64,000 nucleotides of DNA, taken from Orobanche coerulescens. Taxonomy: Eukaryota > Streptophyta > Magnoliopsida > Lamiales > Orobanchaceae. Position numbers and translations under genes: made by a program. The notes beneath the pieces were generated by a model. That model made no database searches, was not told the DNA's origin, and saw only the letters and a program-made list of their open reading frames with translations. The stretch spans positions 18,844,358 through 18,908,357 of the forward strand of contig CM065814.1 in assembly GCA_033398695.1 (NCBI GenBank), in the 5' to 3' direction. This document shows, piece after piece, positions 48,460-60,568 of this stretch (within the stretch, counting starts at the first letter, position 1; the number at the start of each line of letters is the position of its first letter).

Positions 48460-49165
48460 AGATTGAGTCCTAAAAATAATTGGGGAGTATTAATGACATC
48501 AATTTTGAAACATTTATTAGGGTTTTGCAATTTAGCCCTCATATTTTCTTGCAGCTTTCAATTTAACCCCGTATACTTCAATTTAAACCCGTTTTGATTT
48601 ATGATTCTTCGATTTTAACTCAGTCAGCTTCTCAACTCTTACAACTTGACCCCACTCAACTTTAAAACCTCCAATTCAGTCCCATTTTGACCAAGATATT
48701 AAAATGTTGACCTTTCAATTAATATTAATAATTAGTTCGATTTTATGCATATATATTTTAATTTCCGTCATTATATCGTAATATTTTATAATGATTAAAA
48801 TATTATTACATGTAGACTTTATCAAGGATTTACGGGCTTAGGACTGTGAGTCGAGCATCTCCATATTCAAGTCAGACAACATCATTTATTCATGGGAATT
48901 TTCACTATCACTTTAATTGCTTTAATTGGATTGTATATGTGATATTCAATTCATGTTTAAAAATTGACGATACATGTTGTGAATCAGGCTCTGTAAAGAG
49001 GCTATCTTAAGATATATGTTATTGCGGGGATGGAAAATGCTATACTACCCACTCTACAAGTCCCTAATTTCCCCCAACATCTTAATTAGATGGATTCTAA
49101 TTGGACCCCTCATGTATAAATATGAGTCCTGCGAATAAAAACACGACACGTGTCATTCAGTACAT
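48460..49165. other. Intergenic stretch, no gene seen
   Basis: AT-rich. The start (48462-48535) resembles 49950-50015 in direct orientation at moderate similarity. The part at 48540-48720 has repeated TCAATTTAA/AACCCC phrases like decayed transposon ends. Confidence 0.4.
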
Positions 49166-49793
49166 ATGTTGGGACCAATTTTAGGGGTGTATAGCACAAC
49201 TCTGCGGGGACACCTGCGCAACCTCAATATTCACATCCGTGCTCGATTCATGTTATATGTGGTATTTTGTGTATGTTTCATGTTGTTGCAGGGACACCTG
49301 CGCAACCTCAATATTCGTGTTATGCGTGCTAGATTCATGTTATACGTAATATTGTATGTATGTATTCATGTTGAGGAAAAGATATGATAGATTATTCATT
49401 TTATGCTTTCCACGAGATTATATATTACTGTGATAAGTGAGATTTCCACGTGCTGGAGGAAGCTCACCCCCACCTTTATTGATCCCGCAGGTTAAACCGA
49501 GCCGGATGAACTAAGGAGCGAGCCGAGAGGGCATATGAATGAAATTTATTAAATGATGTTTTTCTTATGTCAAATGTTTCAAAATTCTTTTGGGGAAACT
49601 TTTGTTAGAAATTAACAATTTATAATTTATTCTTCCGACGCAAATTTTATTTCGTATCTATGACGTGTTATTGCCTTAATTAAAGGTATTTAATTTATGT
49701 TAGTGTAGCAACTCGACTTTGTAGGCGTTATTCTTCGTCAAATTTACCTTTTTTTATTTTCCCCAATAATTATCCCTAGAAAGCCGAGGCGTT
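49166..49793 (+). repeat. Possible gypsy LTR fragment with tandem duplication
   Basis: Two tandem units of about 83 bp (from 49206 and 49289) share GGGACACCTGCGCAACCTCA. The stretch closes with GCCGAGGCGTTACA at 49793, similar to the GTTACA ends of the other LTRs. No start or partner LTR was found. Confidence 0.35.
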
Positions 49794-50566
49794 ACATAAT
49801 GATATAACTTATATTACACACATTAACGCAACCTTGATATAAAGTATATAAACATCTGCACAAATATTATGTACAAAACACGTAGATATTCAACCAAAAG
49901 CACAGCCGGTGCATCGCACGGGTTCGTAACGCCTCGTATATATAAAGATTCGGTCCTTAAATTTTTTGTGGAGTCTTAATGACTCCAATTTTTATATTTT
50001 GCCATTTATTGTTAAATGTAACACTCAAGAATCCGAACCATCTTCTATAATATCAATTGTCGTTGCAATTTTAGGAAAATCAAAAGACTTTTTAGTTAGT
50101 GATGTTAAGTTTTAAAGATAATGAAAAGACTCTTTATTTAGTGTTTACATTTGCTTATTAATTGATCAGGAACCTATAAATAACAACCGAATAGACCTCA
50201 GTTTATACCATCATCAGTCGAAACCAAAACGAAAAGGAAAGAAATAAGAAAATAAACTGTGAAGCAGATCTCCCATCTCCATCACCAATTTATTTACGAT
50301 CAGAACAACATCATATACTATCCTAATCCCATCCTCCTCAACTCACAATCTATACTAAACACAAACAAGACTCGAAAAACAAATATAAATATCTCAGTCT
50401 CTTCACTTTTTGTAACAATCTTTAAAGATTTTGTGTGTGAACCAAACCCATCATATCTATAAGAAGAAATACTTCTTATTAAATATTTGAAACATAAAAG
50501 AAAGATAAAAAAAAGTGTTTCAATCTTACTTTCATTTGGTAAAAAAAAAACGAAAAACACGAAACT
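49794..50566 (+). other. Possible promoter/leader of an interrupted host locus
   Basis: 49906-49922 is an imperfect Helitron-like hairpin (CCGGTGCATCGCACGGG). At 50173 CCTATAAATAAC could be a TATA box, followed by an A- and C-rich stretch resembling a plant 5' leader, with an unsupported 67-codon frame (50259-50462). Element A3 begins at 50567. Without the sequence beyond A3 the reading stays speculative. Confidence 0.25.
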
Positions 50567-51211
50567 TGTAATATCCGCAATTTTCGATTTTCGGTAAATT
50601 TATTTTTTTAGCCGGAGTCCGTTTTGACGACTCGCCCGTGACTGTTTCGTCATTCTGAGAGTATTTAGTTCTGCACTTTTTGTCATCCGAGTTCGTTTCG
50701 GTGTCGTTTTGTTGAGTTCCGTGTTCTTAAGCGACTTTCCCGCGCTTGAGTTCGATTCTTGCGAATCCCGTTCGAAACTGTCGTTTCGGGTTTCTCGTAA
50801 GTTCATTTAACGTTGTTATACGTGTTGTGAGCTTCGGTTTGGTAATTCGATCACGTATCGTGATTTTCGGGCGTTTTGGGCCATTTTGTAATTTACTGAA
50901 AGTTACAGGTATCCGTATCTGTAATTGTTGTCTCGACCCGTTTCTTGGTCGCGTATGATTAATTATGGTATTATGTTTTCATTTCGGGTCGTTGATGTTG
51001 TCCGCAAATTTTTCGTCGTGTTCGTTCCGTACGTTTTCGGAAATCGAGTCGTCGAGCCCCGTGGTCTGCATCGCGGACGGCTATGGATCGCCGGATGATT
51101 GCGGGCACCGGCTGGGTGCGGCAGGAACCGGCGTAGCGCACGCTACGGCTAGAAGGTAGCGCACGCTACGGCCGGGAGGCAGCACACGCTACGCCCGGTT
51201 GTCTGCGCGCG

Positions 51212-51216
51212 CTAGC
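51212..51216 (+). repeat. Target-site duplication of element D (left)
   Basis: CTAGC, repeated exactly at 60564-60568. The duplicated site lies within a GCGCGCGCTAGC near-palindrome of A3. Confidence 0.95.
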
Positions 51217-53436
51217 TGTAACACCCCGAGATATTTGGAATATGTTACAGCGCCGTAGACCCCTACATGGGACCCACCAGGCTACAATAGGAAAACTCCA
51301 CTCGACTAACCATCTTGGTTAGCGAGGATACACAATTAAATAATATGACATATAAAGATACGCCCGGAGCAACCGGCAAAATAAGCATCAACCAACAACG
51401 TGACAATTTAAAGCAATACAATACGGAGTTTGGAACGAAAAGCCTAAGTACTCGCGAGTACAATCTATAAGTTTAAAACTGTGGGAACAACCATATCGAA
51501 ATGGACAAAGGAAATAAGTAGACCCAAATGCACATGTCAACGACCACGCCAACATCCTCGTGATCGTCCCGGTGCCCGCCGTCCAGGATAATCATAACCT
51601 GAAATCCATAACAAGAATTTCCCCAAAACGGGTCCCCAAAGGGGTTAGCAATTACGCTAGTACAAGTAATCAAGGCAAACCAATCGCTTATACATTTCAT
51701 AGTACATGCACCAATATCATTTCAAAAACCAAAACTAGACATGTCCTTTCCGGAAATAAACAGTCAAACAATTTGCCTTGGGAACAGAGTCATATCATAA
51801 ATTCCCGCACGAGGCCTCTAAGGACCCTCCCGCACTGGCTATATTAAAAAGCAAAACACGCACATGCATCGCCTTGGGAACAGAGTCATATCATAAATTC
51901 CCGCACGAGGCCTCTAAGGACCCTCCCGCATCAAGCTAGCTAAACAAACTCATGAATCCGGGACGCAAACCTTTGGATTCCCTCCTTGATCCCGTCGGAC
52001 CAACACGAGGTGAGCAAATCACACACAAAATACATTACCATTCCACGTTAAGCATAAAGGTTTCCAAAAATACTTGCCTTGAATTATTGACGACGCGAAG
52101 AACGGAAAGGAAAGTCACCGACGAACGCTAGGAACCAATGAAACCGAACCTAACGATTCGAAGAATACATTCACAACCGTTTCTATATGAATACGGAATT
52201 GGAATACACCCGAAAACCCGCCTACGATTCATGTATATTCGTATATAAACAACAACGAGGGCGGACCACAACCAAACCCTCTCGATTCCGCAAAAATCAC
52301 GAAATATACCATGAATCCGTAGGAAAACTAAGAATGCCAACAAGATTAATCATATTCATCATGAATCCATCAACAAAACGGAACGGATCGGAAGAAAATC
52401 CCAAAACCCCCAATTTATCGAAAAGTAGGGTTCTAAGAGATTTACCTTGGATTAGGATGAAAGATTCGTGTTGATGTTGTTATAATACTCCAAGAACTCA
52501 AGAAAGATGTTGGATGAGATGATTGGAGGAAGAAATCGCTAAGAAAATCGCCTTGGAATCGCCTTCGCCGCGGAGAGAGGAAGAAATGAGAAATTATGAT
52601 TATCTCGGTCAACTCCCTGGTTTATATAGCCAGGTAGTGTTAGCGTGCGCTAATCCTCAAGGTTAGCGTGCGCTAACGGGGAATAATTACAGGCCAAAAT
52701 AGTTAGCGTCCACCCAAGAGCGACTTTTGCCGTTAGCGTGCGCTACTCAAACGTAGCGTGCGCTAATAACCTCTCGGAGCGCCGCTTATCGACCAATAGC
52801 GTGCGCTACTTGGACATCGGCCGAGTCCAGTGGCAAACCGCCTGAACCCACGATACGTTAGCGTGCGCTACCATACAAGCGTAGCGTGCGCTAATCGATC
52901 CGTTAGCGTGCGCTACCATACAAGCGTAGCGTGCGCTTAACCGCACTGACCGGGTTCGTGAGTAAATCGCCCAAGATCGACACTCACGCTAGCGCACGCT
53001 ACCGGCATCATCGGCGTGCGCTAGCCCTCGACATTAGCGTGCGCTAGCATATGTAGCGTACGCTAATACGCTAGTCCGTATACCGGAAAACAAGACCGCC
53101 ACTCCCGGGGCTACTCGCTAGCGCGCTATTTAAACAAACGTAGCGTGCGCTACTTAGGGACCCCTAGCGCGCGCTATGCGTAAAAAAATAGCGTGCGCTA
53201 GGTATGAAATATGAACGGTTCAAAACACCTAAGGTGAACGAAACATCCAACTAACATCTCAACGGTATCATAACATAGAATGGACCCACGGCAACCCAAA
53301 CGGCGGTTCCGCTCAACAATAACGGGATAAAATCCATAGATAATAGAAAAGATACACCGAAAGATACACGAGGGTCACTACTATCGGAAATACGCCGAAA
53401 AGAAAAATCAAGGGGAAGAAAAATGCGGATATTACA
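51217..53436 (-). repeat. Element D, 3' LTR
   Basis: On the minus strand starts TGTAATATCCGC at 53436 and ends CTCGGGGTGTTACA at 51217. Near-palindrome array at 52635-53200, TATA box as CTATATAAA at 52629-52621, and two tandem units of about 85 bp (51788-51945) with CACGAGGCCTCTAAGGACCC. Confidence 0.94.
52635..53200 (-). repeat. Near-palindrome array in D 3' LTR
   Basis: Some twenty TAGCGTGCGCTA variants, often in pairs about 20 bases apart, upstream (in LTR sense) of the TATA box. Confidence 0.92.
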
Positions 53437-53472
53437 TTCTACCCTCTAAAAACAAGTTTCGTCCCGAAACTT
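53437..53472 (-). promoter_or_regulatory. Polypurine tract and pre-PPT hairpin, element D
   Basis: Minus strand AGAGGGTAGAA abuts the 3' LTR. Before it lies the perfect inverted repeat AAGTTTCG-GGA-CGAAACTT (53454-53472). Confidence 0.8.
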
Positions 53473-53496
53473 AAGAAACAAACAACTCAGTGGTAC

Positions 53497-54880
53497 CTAG
53501 CACGCATGCTCTCCTCGCTTCCCAAGTTGCCTCCTCGACACCGTGTCTCGACCACCGCACCTTGACCAAAGGGATGGTCTTATGCCTCGTCGTTTCTCCC
53601 GATGCTCTAAAATCTTCAAAGGACGCTCCTCAAAAGTAATATCCTCGGCAACGTCAATCTCCCCATAGTCGATGATGTGACTAGGATCCGGACATATTTC
53701 CTCACCGGGAAACATGAAAGACGTTATGAACATGACTCGGGCGGGGGTAACGCCAAACGGTATGCTAACCCACCGACTCGCCGAGAATCTCGAAGGGTCC
53801 AATAAATCTCGGACTCAACTTCCCCTTCTTCCCGAAACGGAAAACTCCTCTCGTCGGCGACACCTTCAAAGAAACGTGGTCTCCCACCTCGAATTCTAAA
53901 GGTCGACGACGGACATCGCATATGACTTCGCCGACTCAGGCGATCAACATCCGTTCTCGAATTAATTCTATCTTCCGTCTCGTCTCTAAAACGACATCCG
54001 GTTCGGTCCCGACCAAATCGGACGCCTCATTCCAACAAATCGGCGATCGACATCGCCGCCATAAAGTGCCTCATACGGTGCCATCCGAATCGACGCGTGC
54101 CAACTATTGTTGTACGTGAATTCGATCAATGGCGAGTGCTCCTCCCAGCCGCTACTCCAATCGAGGGCACAAGCACGCAACATGTCCTCGAATGTTTGGA
54201 TAGTGCGTTCCGACTGTCCATCCGATCGGGATGAAAAGAGGTACTCAAATGCAAACGGGTACCTAACGCCTTATGCACCGCCGCTAAAAGTGCGATACAA
54301 AACGGCCATCACGATCCGAAACAATAGACTTCGGAGTACCGTGAAGTCTCACAATCTGCGCGATAAACACACGAGCCAATTTCTCCGGGCCCCAAGTGTC
54401 CTTGATGCCCAGAAAATGTGCCGACTTGGTCAGACGATCAACAACCACCCATACCATATTCATGCCCGACCTCGATCTCGGCAAACTCGTAACAAAATCC
54501 ATCGATATATCTTCCTATTTCCATTCTGGAATGGGAAGTGACTGCAATAACCCAGCCGATCGCTGATGTTCGATTTTGACCTGCTGGCAAGTCAAACATC
54601 TCGCCACAAACCGTGCGACCTCCTCCTTCATATCATTCCACCGAAGTTCCTCCTCGTGTCCTTGTACATCTTACTCGAACCAGGATGAACGGAATAGGGT
54701 GTGGAATGGGCCTCATGCAAAATACTCGTCGCAACTCGATCGCTCGGCACACAAAGCCGACTGAATCTCAAAACACCATCCTCGTGAATCACAAACCCGT
54801 GAGACTTTCCCTTAAGAACGTTCTCTCGGATTTGAGTAATCATCGGATCCTCTAATTGCTTGACTTAATTTCATCGATCA
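53497..54880 (-). pseudogene. Element D integrase and chromodomain, heavily broken
   Basis: Fragments in several frames occur in the correct order. Zinc-binding start region 54843-54628 ([16 protein letters not shown]). Core 54502-54284 (MDFVTSLPRSRSG with the first catalytic Asp, SDRDGRFVSHF with the second). Then 54183-53986 (ACALDW...FTYNNSWH), 53921-53724, and 53802-53497 (EERPLKILEHREK, then the start of the chromodomain). The Glu of the triad falls in a disrupted interval between 54284 and 54183. No functional product is possible from this copy. Confidence 0.85.
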
Positions 54881-54989
54881 AAGACGAAATCTCTAGAGCA
54901 CAAAGTTGCCCGACACCTGTGCAACAAAACTTCAACATCTAACTCGATCAGAGCCCGCCGAAGCTCAGACTGGGGCGTAAGGACCTCAA

Positions 54990-55657
54990 GCGTTCGCAAC
55001 GCAATCGGTTTCCGACTCAAGGCGTCGGCCACGACGTTTGCCTTGCCCGGATGATAAAGGATTTCGAGGTCGTAATCCTTAATCAGCTCTAACCATCTCC
55101 TCTACCTCATATTCAACTCCCGCTGAGTAAATATGTATTTCAGACTTTTATGATCGGTGAAAATCTGACATGCAGAGCCGAAAAGATAGTGAAGCCAAAT
55201 CTTGAGTGCAAAGACAACCGCCGCTAACTCTAAATCGTGAGTAGGGTAGTTAAGCTCATACGGTCTCAACTGTCTCGACTAGGCAATGGTCTTGCCGTGC
55301 TGCATCAATACGCACCCAAGACCCTGACCCGAAGCATCGCTATAAACGGCGAATCCCTCGTTGCCACATGGCAACGCCAAAACCGGGGCTGAAGTCAAAC
55401 GCTTCTTCAGCTCCTCGAAACTCGACTGCCTCTCATCGGTCCCGCATTTAACTTCTCGGATTTATGGAGCAACTGTGTAAGTGGCCGAGCTAGTTTTGAG
55501 AAACCCTCGACGAACCTACGGTAGTAGCCAGCCAAACCCAAGAAACTACGGACCTCCTTCACATTTGTGGGCGATGCCCAATCCAACACTGCCTCAATTT
55601 TCTACGGATCCACACGGACTCTACCGAAATCACGTGACCCAAAAACATCACTTCCTT
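54990..55657 (-). pseudogene. Element D RT C-terminus and RNase H, broken
   Basis: After RT stops at 55657, frame 55589-55407 carries [23 protein letters not shown], the RT-to-RNase H connection. RNase H phrases [16 protein letters not shown] and [13 protein letters not shown] follow at about 55260-55130, with in-frame TAG codons before SRQLRPYE and after ELNMR; the second is one C-to-T change from the usual Gln. Confidence 0.82.
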
Positions 55658-56553
55658 TAGTTGAACTCACATTTCGAGAACTTCGCATAGAGTTGCTCGG
55701 TCCTCAAAATGTCTAACACTATCCGCAGATGATGGGCATGCTCTTCCTCATTCCTCGAATAGATAAGAATATCGTCAATGAAGACGACGACACACTTATC
55801 CAAATACTCGATAAAGACTTTGTTCATCAATTGCATGAACACCGCCGGTGCATTAGTTAACCCGAAAGGCATAACTACAAACTCGTAATGTCCGTATCTC
55901 GTCCGAAAAGCTGTTTTCGGCACGTCGGACTCTCTCACCCGGAGCTGATAGTACCCCGATTTCAAATCAATCTTCGAGAATACCGCAGCTCCCTGCAACT
56001 GGTCAAACAAGTCATCGATTCTCGGCAAAGGATACTTGTTCTTGATGGTCACCTTGTTTAGTTCACGATAGTCGATACACAAACGTAGTGAACCATCCTT
56101 CTTCCGCACAAACAGGACCGGTGCGCCCCAAGGCGAGGCACTCGGTCGAACATACCCCGACTCAAGAAGCTCACTCAACTGCTTCTTCAACTCTGACATC
56201 TCTGAAGGTGCCATGCGATACGGCGCCTTTGAAATGGGAGCCGCGCCCGGCTCTAATTCTATAACAAACTCAACCTCACGATCCGGTGGCAGCCCCGGAA
56301 ACTCGTCAGGAAATACATCAGGAAACTCACTAACGACTGGAATCGACGAAAGCTCGACTCCACCATTCTCCGCCTTCAAGGCGTAGCACCAATAACCACA
56401 CACCCTTTCGCAGAGACTCATCGCCTTCAAGGCATTAATGACGAATTTCTGATTTCCTCCTTCGCCCCGCGAAGGAGTGCTCTGCCATCCTCGGCTAACA
56501 TGGTGATGATCCTCGTGCGGTAGTTCATGATTGCACCATGCCGCTCGAGCCAA
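55657..56553 (-). pseudogene. Element D reverse transcriptase
   Basis: A 298-codon frame with [46 protein letters not shown] (catalytic Asp195), [12 protein letters not shown] and FIDD (258-261). It is in another frame from the protease remnants. The end at KCEFN shows a small deletion plus frameshift where KCEFW continues in the family. The catalytic palm motifs themselves are preserved. Confidence 0.92.
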
Positions 56554-56840
56554 TCATCCCCGAGAATCAAATCCTCACCCTCAATATTAACGACAATAAG
56601 ATTAGAGAGCCAAGCTCTCACAAATAAACACAGAGCGCCTCGGACCTCTCGATCACCGACAATTCTATCACCGCTAGGAAGTATAACGATGAAAGGCTCG
56701 CAAGGTGACAAATCGAGACTCAAACGCGTACACACTCTAGAGAAATGAATGAATGCGTAGCACCCGAATCGAAAAGCACACCGACAGATGGAAATGAATG
56801 TGAACGGTACTGCCGCCACAAAGAGCTGCTGGATCATCGG
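56450..56840 (-). pseudogene. Element D protease, split over three frames
   Basis: The DSGATHSFIS active-site phrase (about 56770-56745) is in a third frame, between the gag frame that ends at 56737 and the frame 56837-56427 carrying LPSGDRIVGDREV and WLSNLIVVN, then [11 protein letters not shown]. At least two frameshifts lie inside about 120 bases. Confidence 0.8.
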
Positions 56841-58068
56841 CCCTCCTCATCTCATAGATACGCGGCTGAGCAGAGCCGACACTGGAAGCTCCACCCCTAG
56901 CAGGCTGACCCCGACCCCTACCTCGGCCGGCACTCGGTGGAGGCAGCGGAGCAAATGAGCCCTGGTTCACACTCGGCTCCAACGGTACTGGTTGGGAAGA
57001 ACGGGCGCCGCGAAGCTGTTTGACCTGTTCACAAAAAGGGGCCTTGTGGCCCAGCTGTCCGCAAGTGTGACAAGTAAACTTCGGACGAGAACACTGCCGG
57101 CTCTTATGGCCCTGCACACCACAGTTAAAACATGTGGGTTCACGAGCGGAGGTTCCGGCGGCACCCCGAAAGCTCCCAGAGAAACGAGCCGAACCGCCCG
57201 TTGAGATATTTGCAGCTTGAGATTTCTGCTGGCCTCCACTCTTGGGACCAGAAAAATTTCCGACCGACTTCTGCTTCTTGCTCTCACGAGCCAAATCGCT
57301 AGCCGTCACCGACATATCATAAGCAAGAGCTCGACTCTGATAATCCTTCAAGGTAGTACAAACGAGCCCAGACATATAGTCCCGAATGGGCAGCTTCATC
57401 CTCCTGGAAAAATGGAAAATTTTGTCGCTCTCAGCGACAACTTGGGTCTTCACATAACCCAACTCCTTGTTAAAGTCGGCAATGGCCTGAGATACGGGGA
57501 TATCCCGTGGTTGAGCATCATAGAAAGCATGCACTCGAGCCTGTTTGACCGGCCACGGACAATATTCGGTCTCCATCAATTCTTGGAATTCGGCCCACGA
57601 AGCAACGTGATCTTTGGGACCAACGGCCTCCCACCAATCTGTAGCATCTCCCGTGAGAAAGTATTGGGCAATAGGGACCTTACGGTCCTCGGGGCAGTTA
57701 GTAGCAGTGAAGACTTTGGATATCTCCTTGATCTACCCTTCCCAGCCGATCGGGTCCGAAGCTCCCGAAAACTGAGGAAGATGCATCTTGATGACATCCT
57801 GAAGCCAGCGATCCGCTCCGACCCGATTAGCATGGGCCTGATCGGGGTTCTGAACCACCTGTGCTATAGCCGCCATCTGGTTAACCATTTGTTGCATGAC
57901 AGCCGCAATACCAAGATCGGCGCGCTCCTGAGAAGAAGCATGACTGTGACGGTCGCCAGATCGCGGCCTCGAAGAGTGCGACGTGGCTGCCCCATCGGCT
58001 GCCCCACGTCCTCGGCCGCGTCCACGGCCACGACCACTACCACGACCACGGTTTCCTCCGGCATCCAT
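56737..58068 (-). pseudogene. Element D gag, one nonsense codon
   Basis: Starts at ATG 58068 with MDAGGNRGRGSGRGRGRGRG. The coat domain is in one frame through 57579 and on to 56737. A single TAG (57735-57733) stands where the family has Trp, one G-to-A change from TGG. Two zinc knuckles follow (CFNCGVQGHKSRQC and CHTCGQLGHKAPFC, about 57140-57040). An RGRGRGQPARGG linker then leads to the protease. It is otherwise the best preserved gag in the window. Confidence 0.9.
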
Positions 58069-58321
58069 ACTGGTGTTAAAAGATAACAGGAGCATGTCGA
58101 GGATGAGTAAGGAAGGAAAAAAAAACAACTACGATGATAAGCAAAAGAGGGAGAATAACCACGGTTCAAGAAACGGAATACAGTATGTGAAAGCAAACAA
58201 TCGGGTAAGGAAACTTACGAGCACTGGAAGTACTGAGATGCCGGCAGCGGTGTGACAATGTGCAAAACAAAACACGACTAGACCCAAATAACCGACAAGC
58301 CTAGGTATCCATAAACCTAGT

Positions 58322-58333
58322 GCTCCGATACCA
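58322..58333 (-). promoter_or_regulatory. Primer binding site, element D
   Basis: TGGTATCGGAGC on the minus strand, five bases after the 5' LTR. It is followed by an inverted repeat CTAGGT...ACCTAG (58301-58320). Confidence 0.88.
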
Positions 58334-58338
58334 TTTTC

Positions 58339-60563
58339 TGTAACACCCCGAGATATTCGGAATATGTTACAGCGCCGTAGACCCCTACATGGGACCCACC
58401 AGGCTACAATAGGAAAACTCCACTCGACTAACCATCTTGGTTAGCGAGGATACACAATTAAATAATATGACATATAAAGATACGCCCGGAGCAACCGGCA
58501 AAATAAGCATCAACCAACAACGTGACAATTTAAAGCAATACAATACGGAGTTTGGAACGAAAAGTCTAAGTACTCGCGAGTACAATCTATAAGTTTAAAA
58601 CTGTGGGAACAACCATATCGAAATGGACAAAGGAAATAAGTAGACCCAAATGCACATGTCAACGACCCTGGCCAACATCCTCGTACTGTCCTGGTGCCCG
58701 CTCGTCCGGATAATCATAACCTGAAATCCATAACAAGAATTTCCCCAAAACGGGTCCCCAAAGGGGTTAGCAATTACGCTAGTACAAGTAATCAAGGCAA
58801 ACCAATCGCTTATACATTTCATAGTACATGCACCAATATCATTTCAAAAACCAAAACTAGACATGTCCTTTCCGGAAATAAACAGTCAAACAATTTGCCT
58901 TGGGAACAGAGTCATATCATAAATTCCCGCACGAGGCCTCTAAGGACCCTCCCGCACTGGCTATATTAAAAAGCAAAACACGCACATGCATCGCCTTGGG
59001 AACAGAGTCATATCATAAATTCCCGCACGAGGCCTCTAAGGACCCTCCCGCACTGGCTAGCTAAACAAACTCATGAATCCGGGACGCAAACCTTTGGATT
59101 CCCTCCTTGATCCCGTCGGACCAACACGAGGTGAGCAAATCACACACAAAATACATTACCATTCCACGTTAAGCATAAAGGTTTCCAAAAATACTTGCCT
59201 TGAATTATTGACGACGCGAAGAACGGAAAGGAAAGTCACCGACGAACGCTAGGAACCAATGAAACCGAACCTAACGATTCGAAGAATACAATCACAACCG
59301 TTTCTAAATGAATACGGAATTGGAATACACCCGAAAACCCGCCTACGATTCATGTATATTCGTATATAAACAACAACGAGGGCGGACCACAACCAAACCC
59401 TCTCGATTCCGTAAAAATCACGAAATATACCATGAATCCGTAGGGAAACTAAGAATACCAACAAGATTAATCATATTCATCATGAATCCATCAACAAAAC
59501 GGAACGGATTGGAAGAAAATCCCAAAACCCCCAATTTATCGAAAAGTAGGGTTCTAAGAGATTTACCTGGATTAGGATGAAAGATTCGTGTTGATGTTGT
59601 TATAATACTCCAAGAACTCAAGAAAGATGTTGGATGAGATGATTGGAGGAAGAAATCGCCAAGAAAATCGCCTTGGAATCGCCTTCGCCATGAGAGAGGA
59701 AGAAATGAGAAATTATGACTATCTCGGCCAACTCCTGGTTTATATAGCCGGGAGTGTTAGCGTGCGCTAATCCTCAAGGTTAGCGTGCGCTAACGGGGAA
59801 AAATTACAGCCAAAATAGTTAGCGTCCATCCAAGAGCTGACTTTTGGCCGTTAGCGTGCGCTACTCAAACGTAGCGTGCGCTAATAACCTCTCAGAGCGC
59901 GCGCTATCGACCCATCGCGTGCGCTACCTGGACATCCGTCGAGTCCAGTGGCAAACTGCCTAGAACGCCCCTGATACGTTCGCGTGCGCGACCATACCTG
60001 CGTTGCGTGCGCTACCTGTTGCGTTAGCGTGCGCTACCATACAAGCGTAGCGTGCGCTAACCGCACCTAACCGGGTTCGTGAGTAAATCGCCCAAGATCG
60101 ACACTCACGCTAGCGCACGCTACGGGCATCATCGCAGGCGCTAGCCCTCGACATTAGCGTGCGCTAGATATGTAGCGACGCTAATACGCTAGTCCGTATA
60201 GGCCGGAAAACAAAGATCGCCACTCCTGTGGCTACCGCTAGCGCTATTTAAACAAACGTAGCGTGCGCTACTTAGGGACCCCTAGCGCGCGCTATGCAGA
60301 AAAAAATAGCGTGCGCTAGGTATGAAATATGAACGGTTCAAAACACCGGTAGGTGAACGAAACATCCAACGGAACATCTCAACGGGTATCATAACATAGA
60401 ATGGACCCACGGCAACCCCGAAACGACAGTTCCGCTCAACAATAACGGGGATAAAATCCATAGATAATAGAAAAGATACACTGAAAGATACACGAGGGTC
60501 ACTACTATCGGGAAATACGCCGAAAAAGAAAAATACAAGGGGAAGAAAAATGCGGATATTACA
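58339..60563 (-). repeat. Element D, 5' LTR
   Basis: 2,225 bp, close to the 3' LTR over most of its length. Array at 59755-60315 and TATA box at 59747-59739. The two LTRs differ mainly in the array and in a short GC-rich patch at 58668-58712. Confidence 0.94.
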
Positions 60564-60568
60564 CTAGC

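Larger units (their letters stand above)
51217..60563 (-). mobile_element. Element D, complete Ty3-gypsy chromovirus-type element (inactive)
   Basis: A 9,347-bp minus-strand element with LTRs of 2,220 and 2,225 bp, a primer site, gag-pol (58068 to about 53470) and a polypurine tract. Many nonsense codons and frameshifts disable pol. The gag is better kept than the pol. Protein style and layout match element C, with the same Tekay-like affinity, but LTR sequences are distinct. Confidence 0.93.

Noticed and set aside
57217..58086. 289-codon plus-strand ORF
   Set aside because: It is exactly antisense to the gag of element D, whose zinc knuckles and family order prove the minus strand is the coding one.
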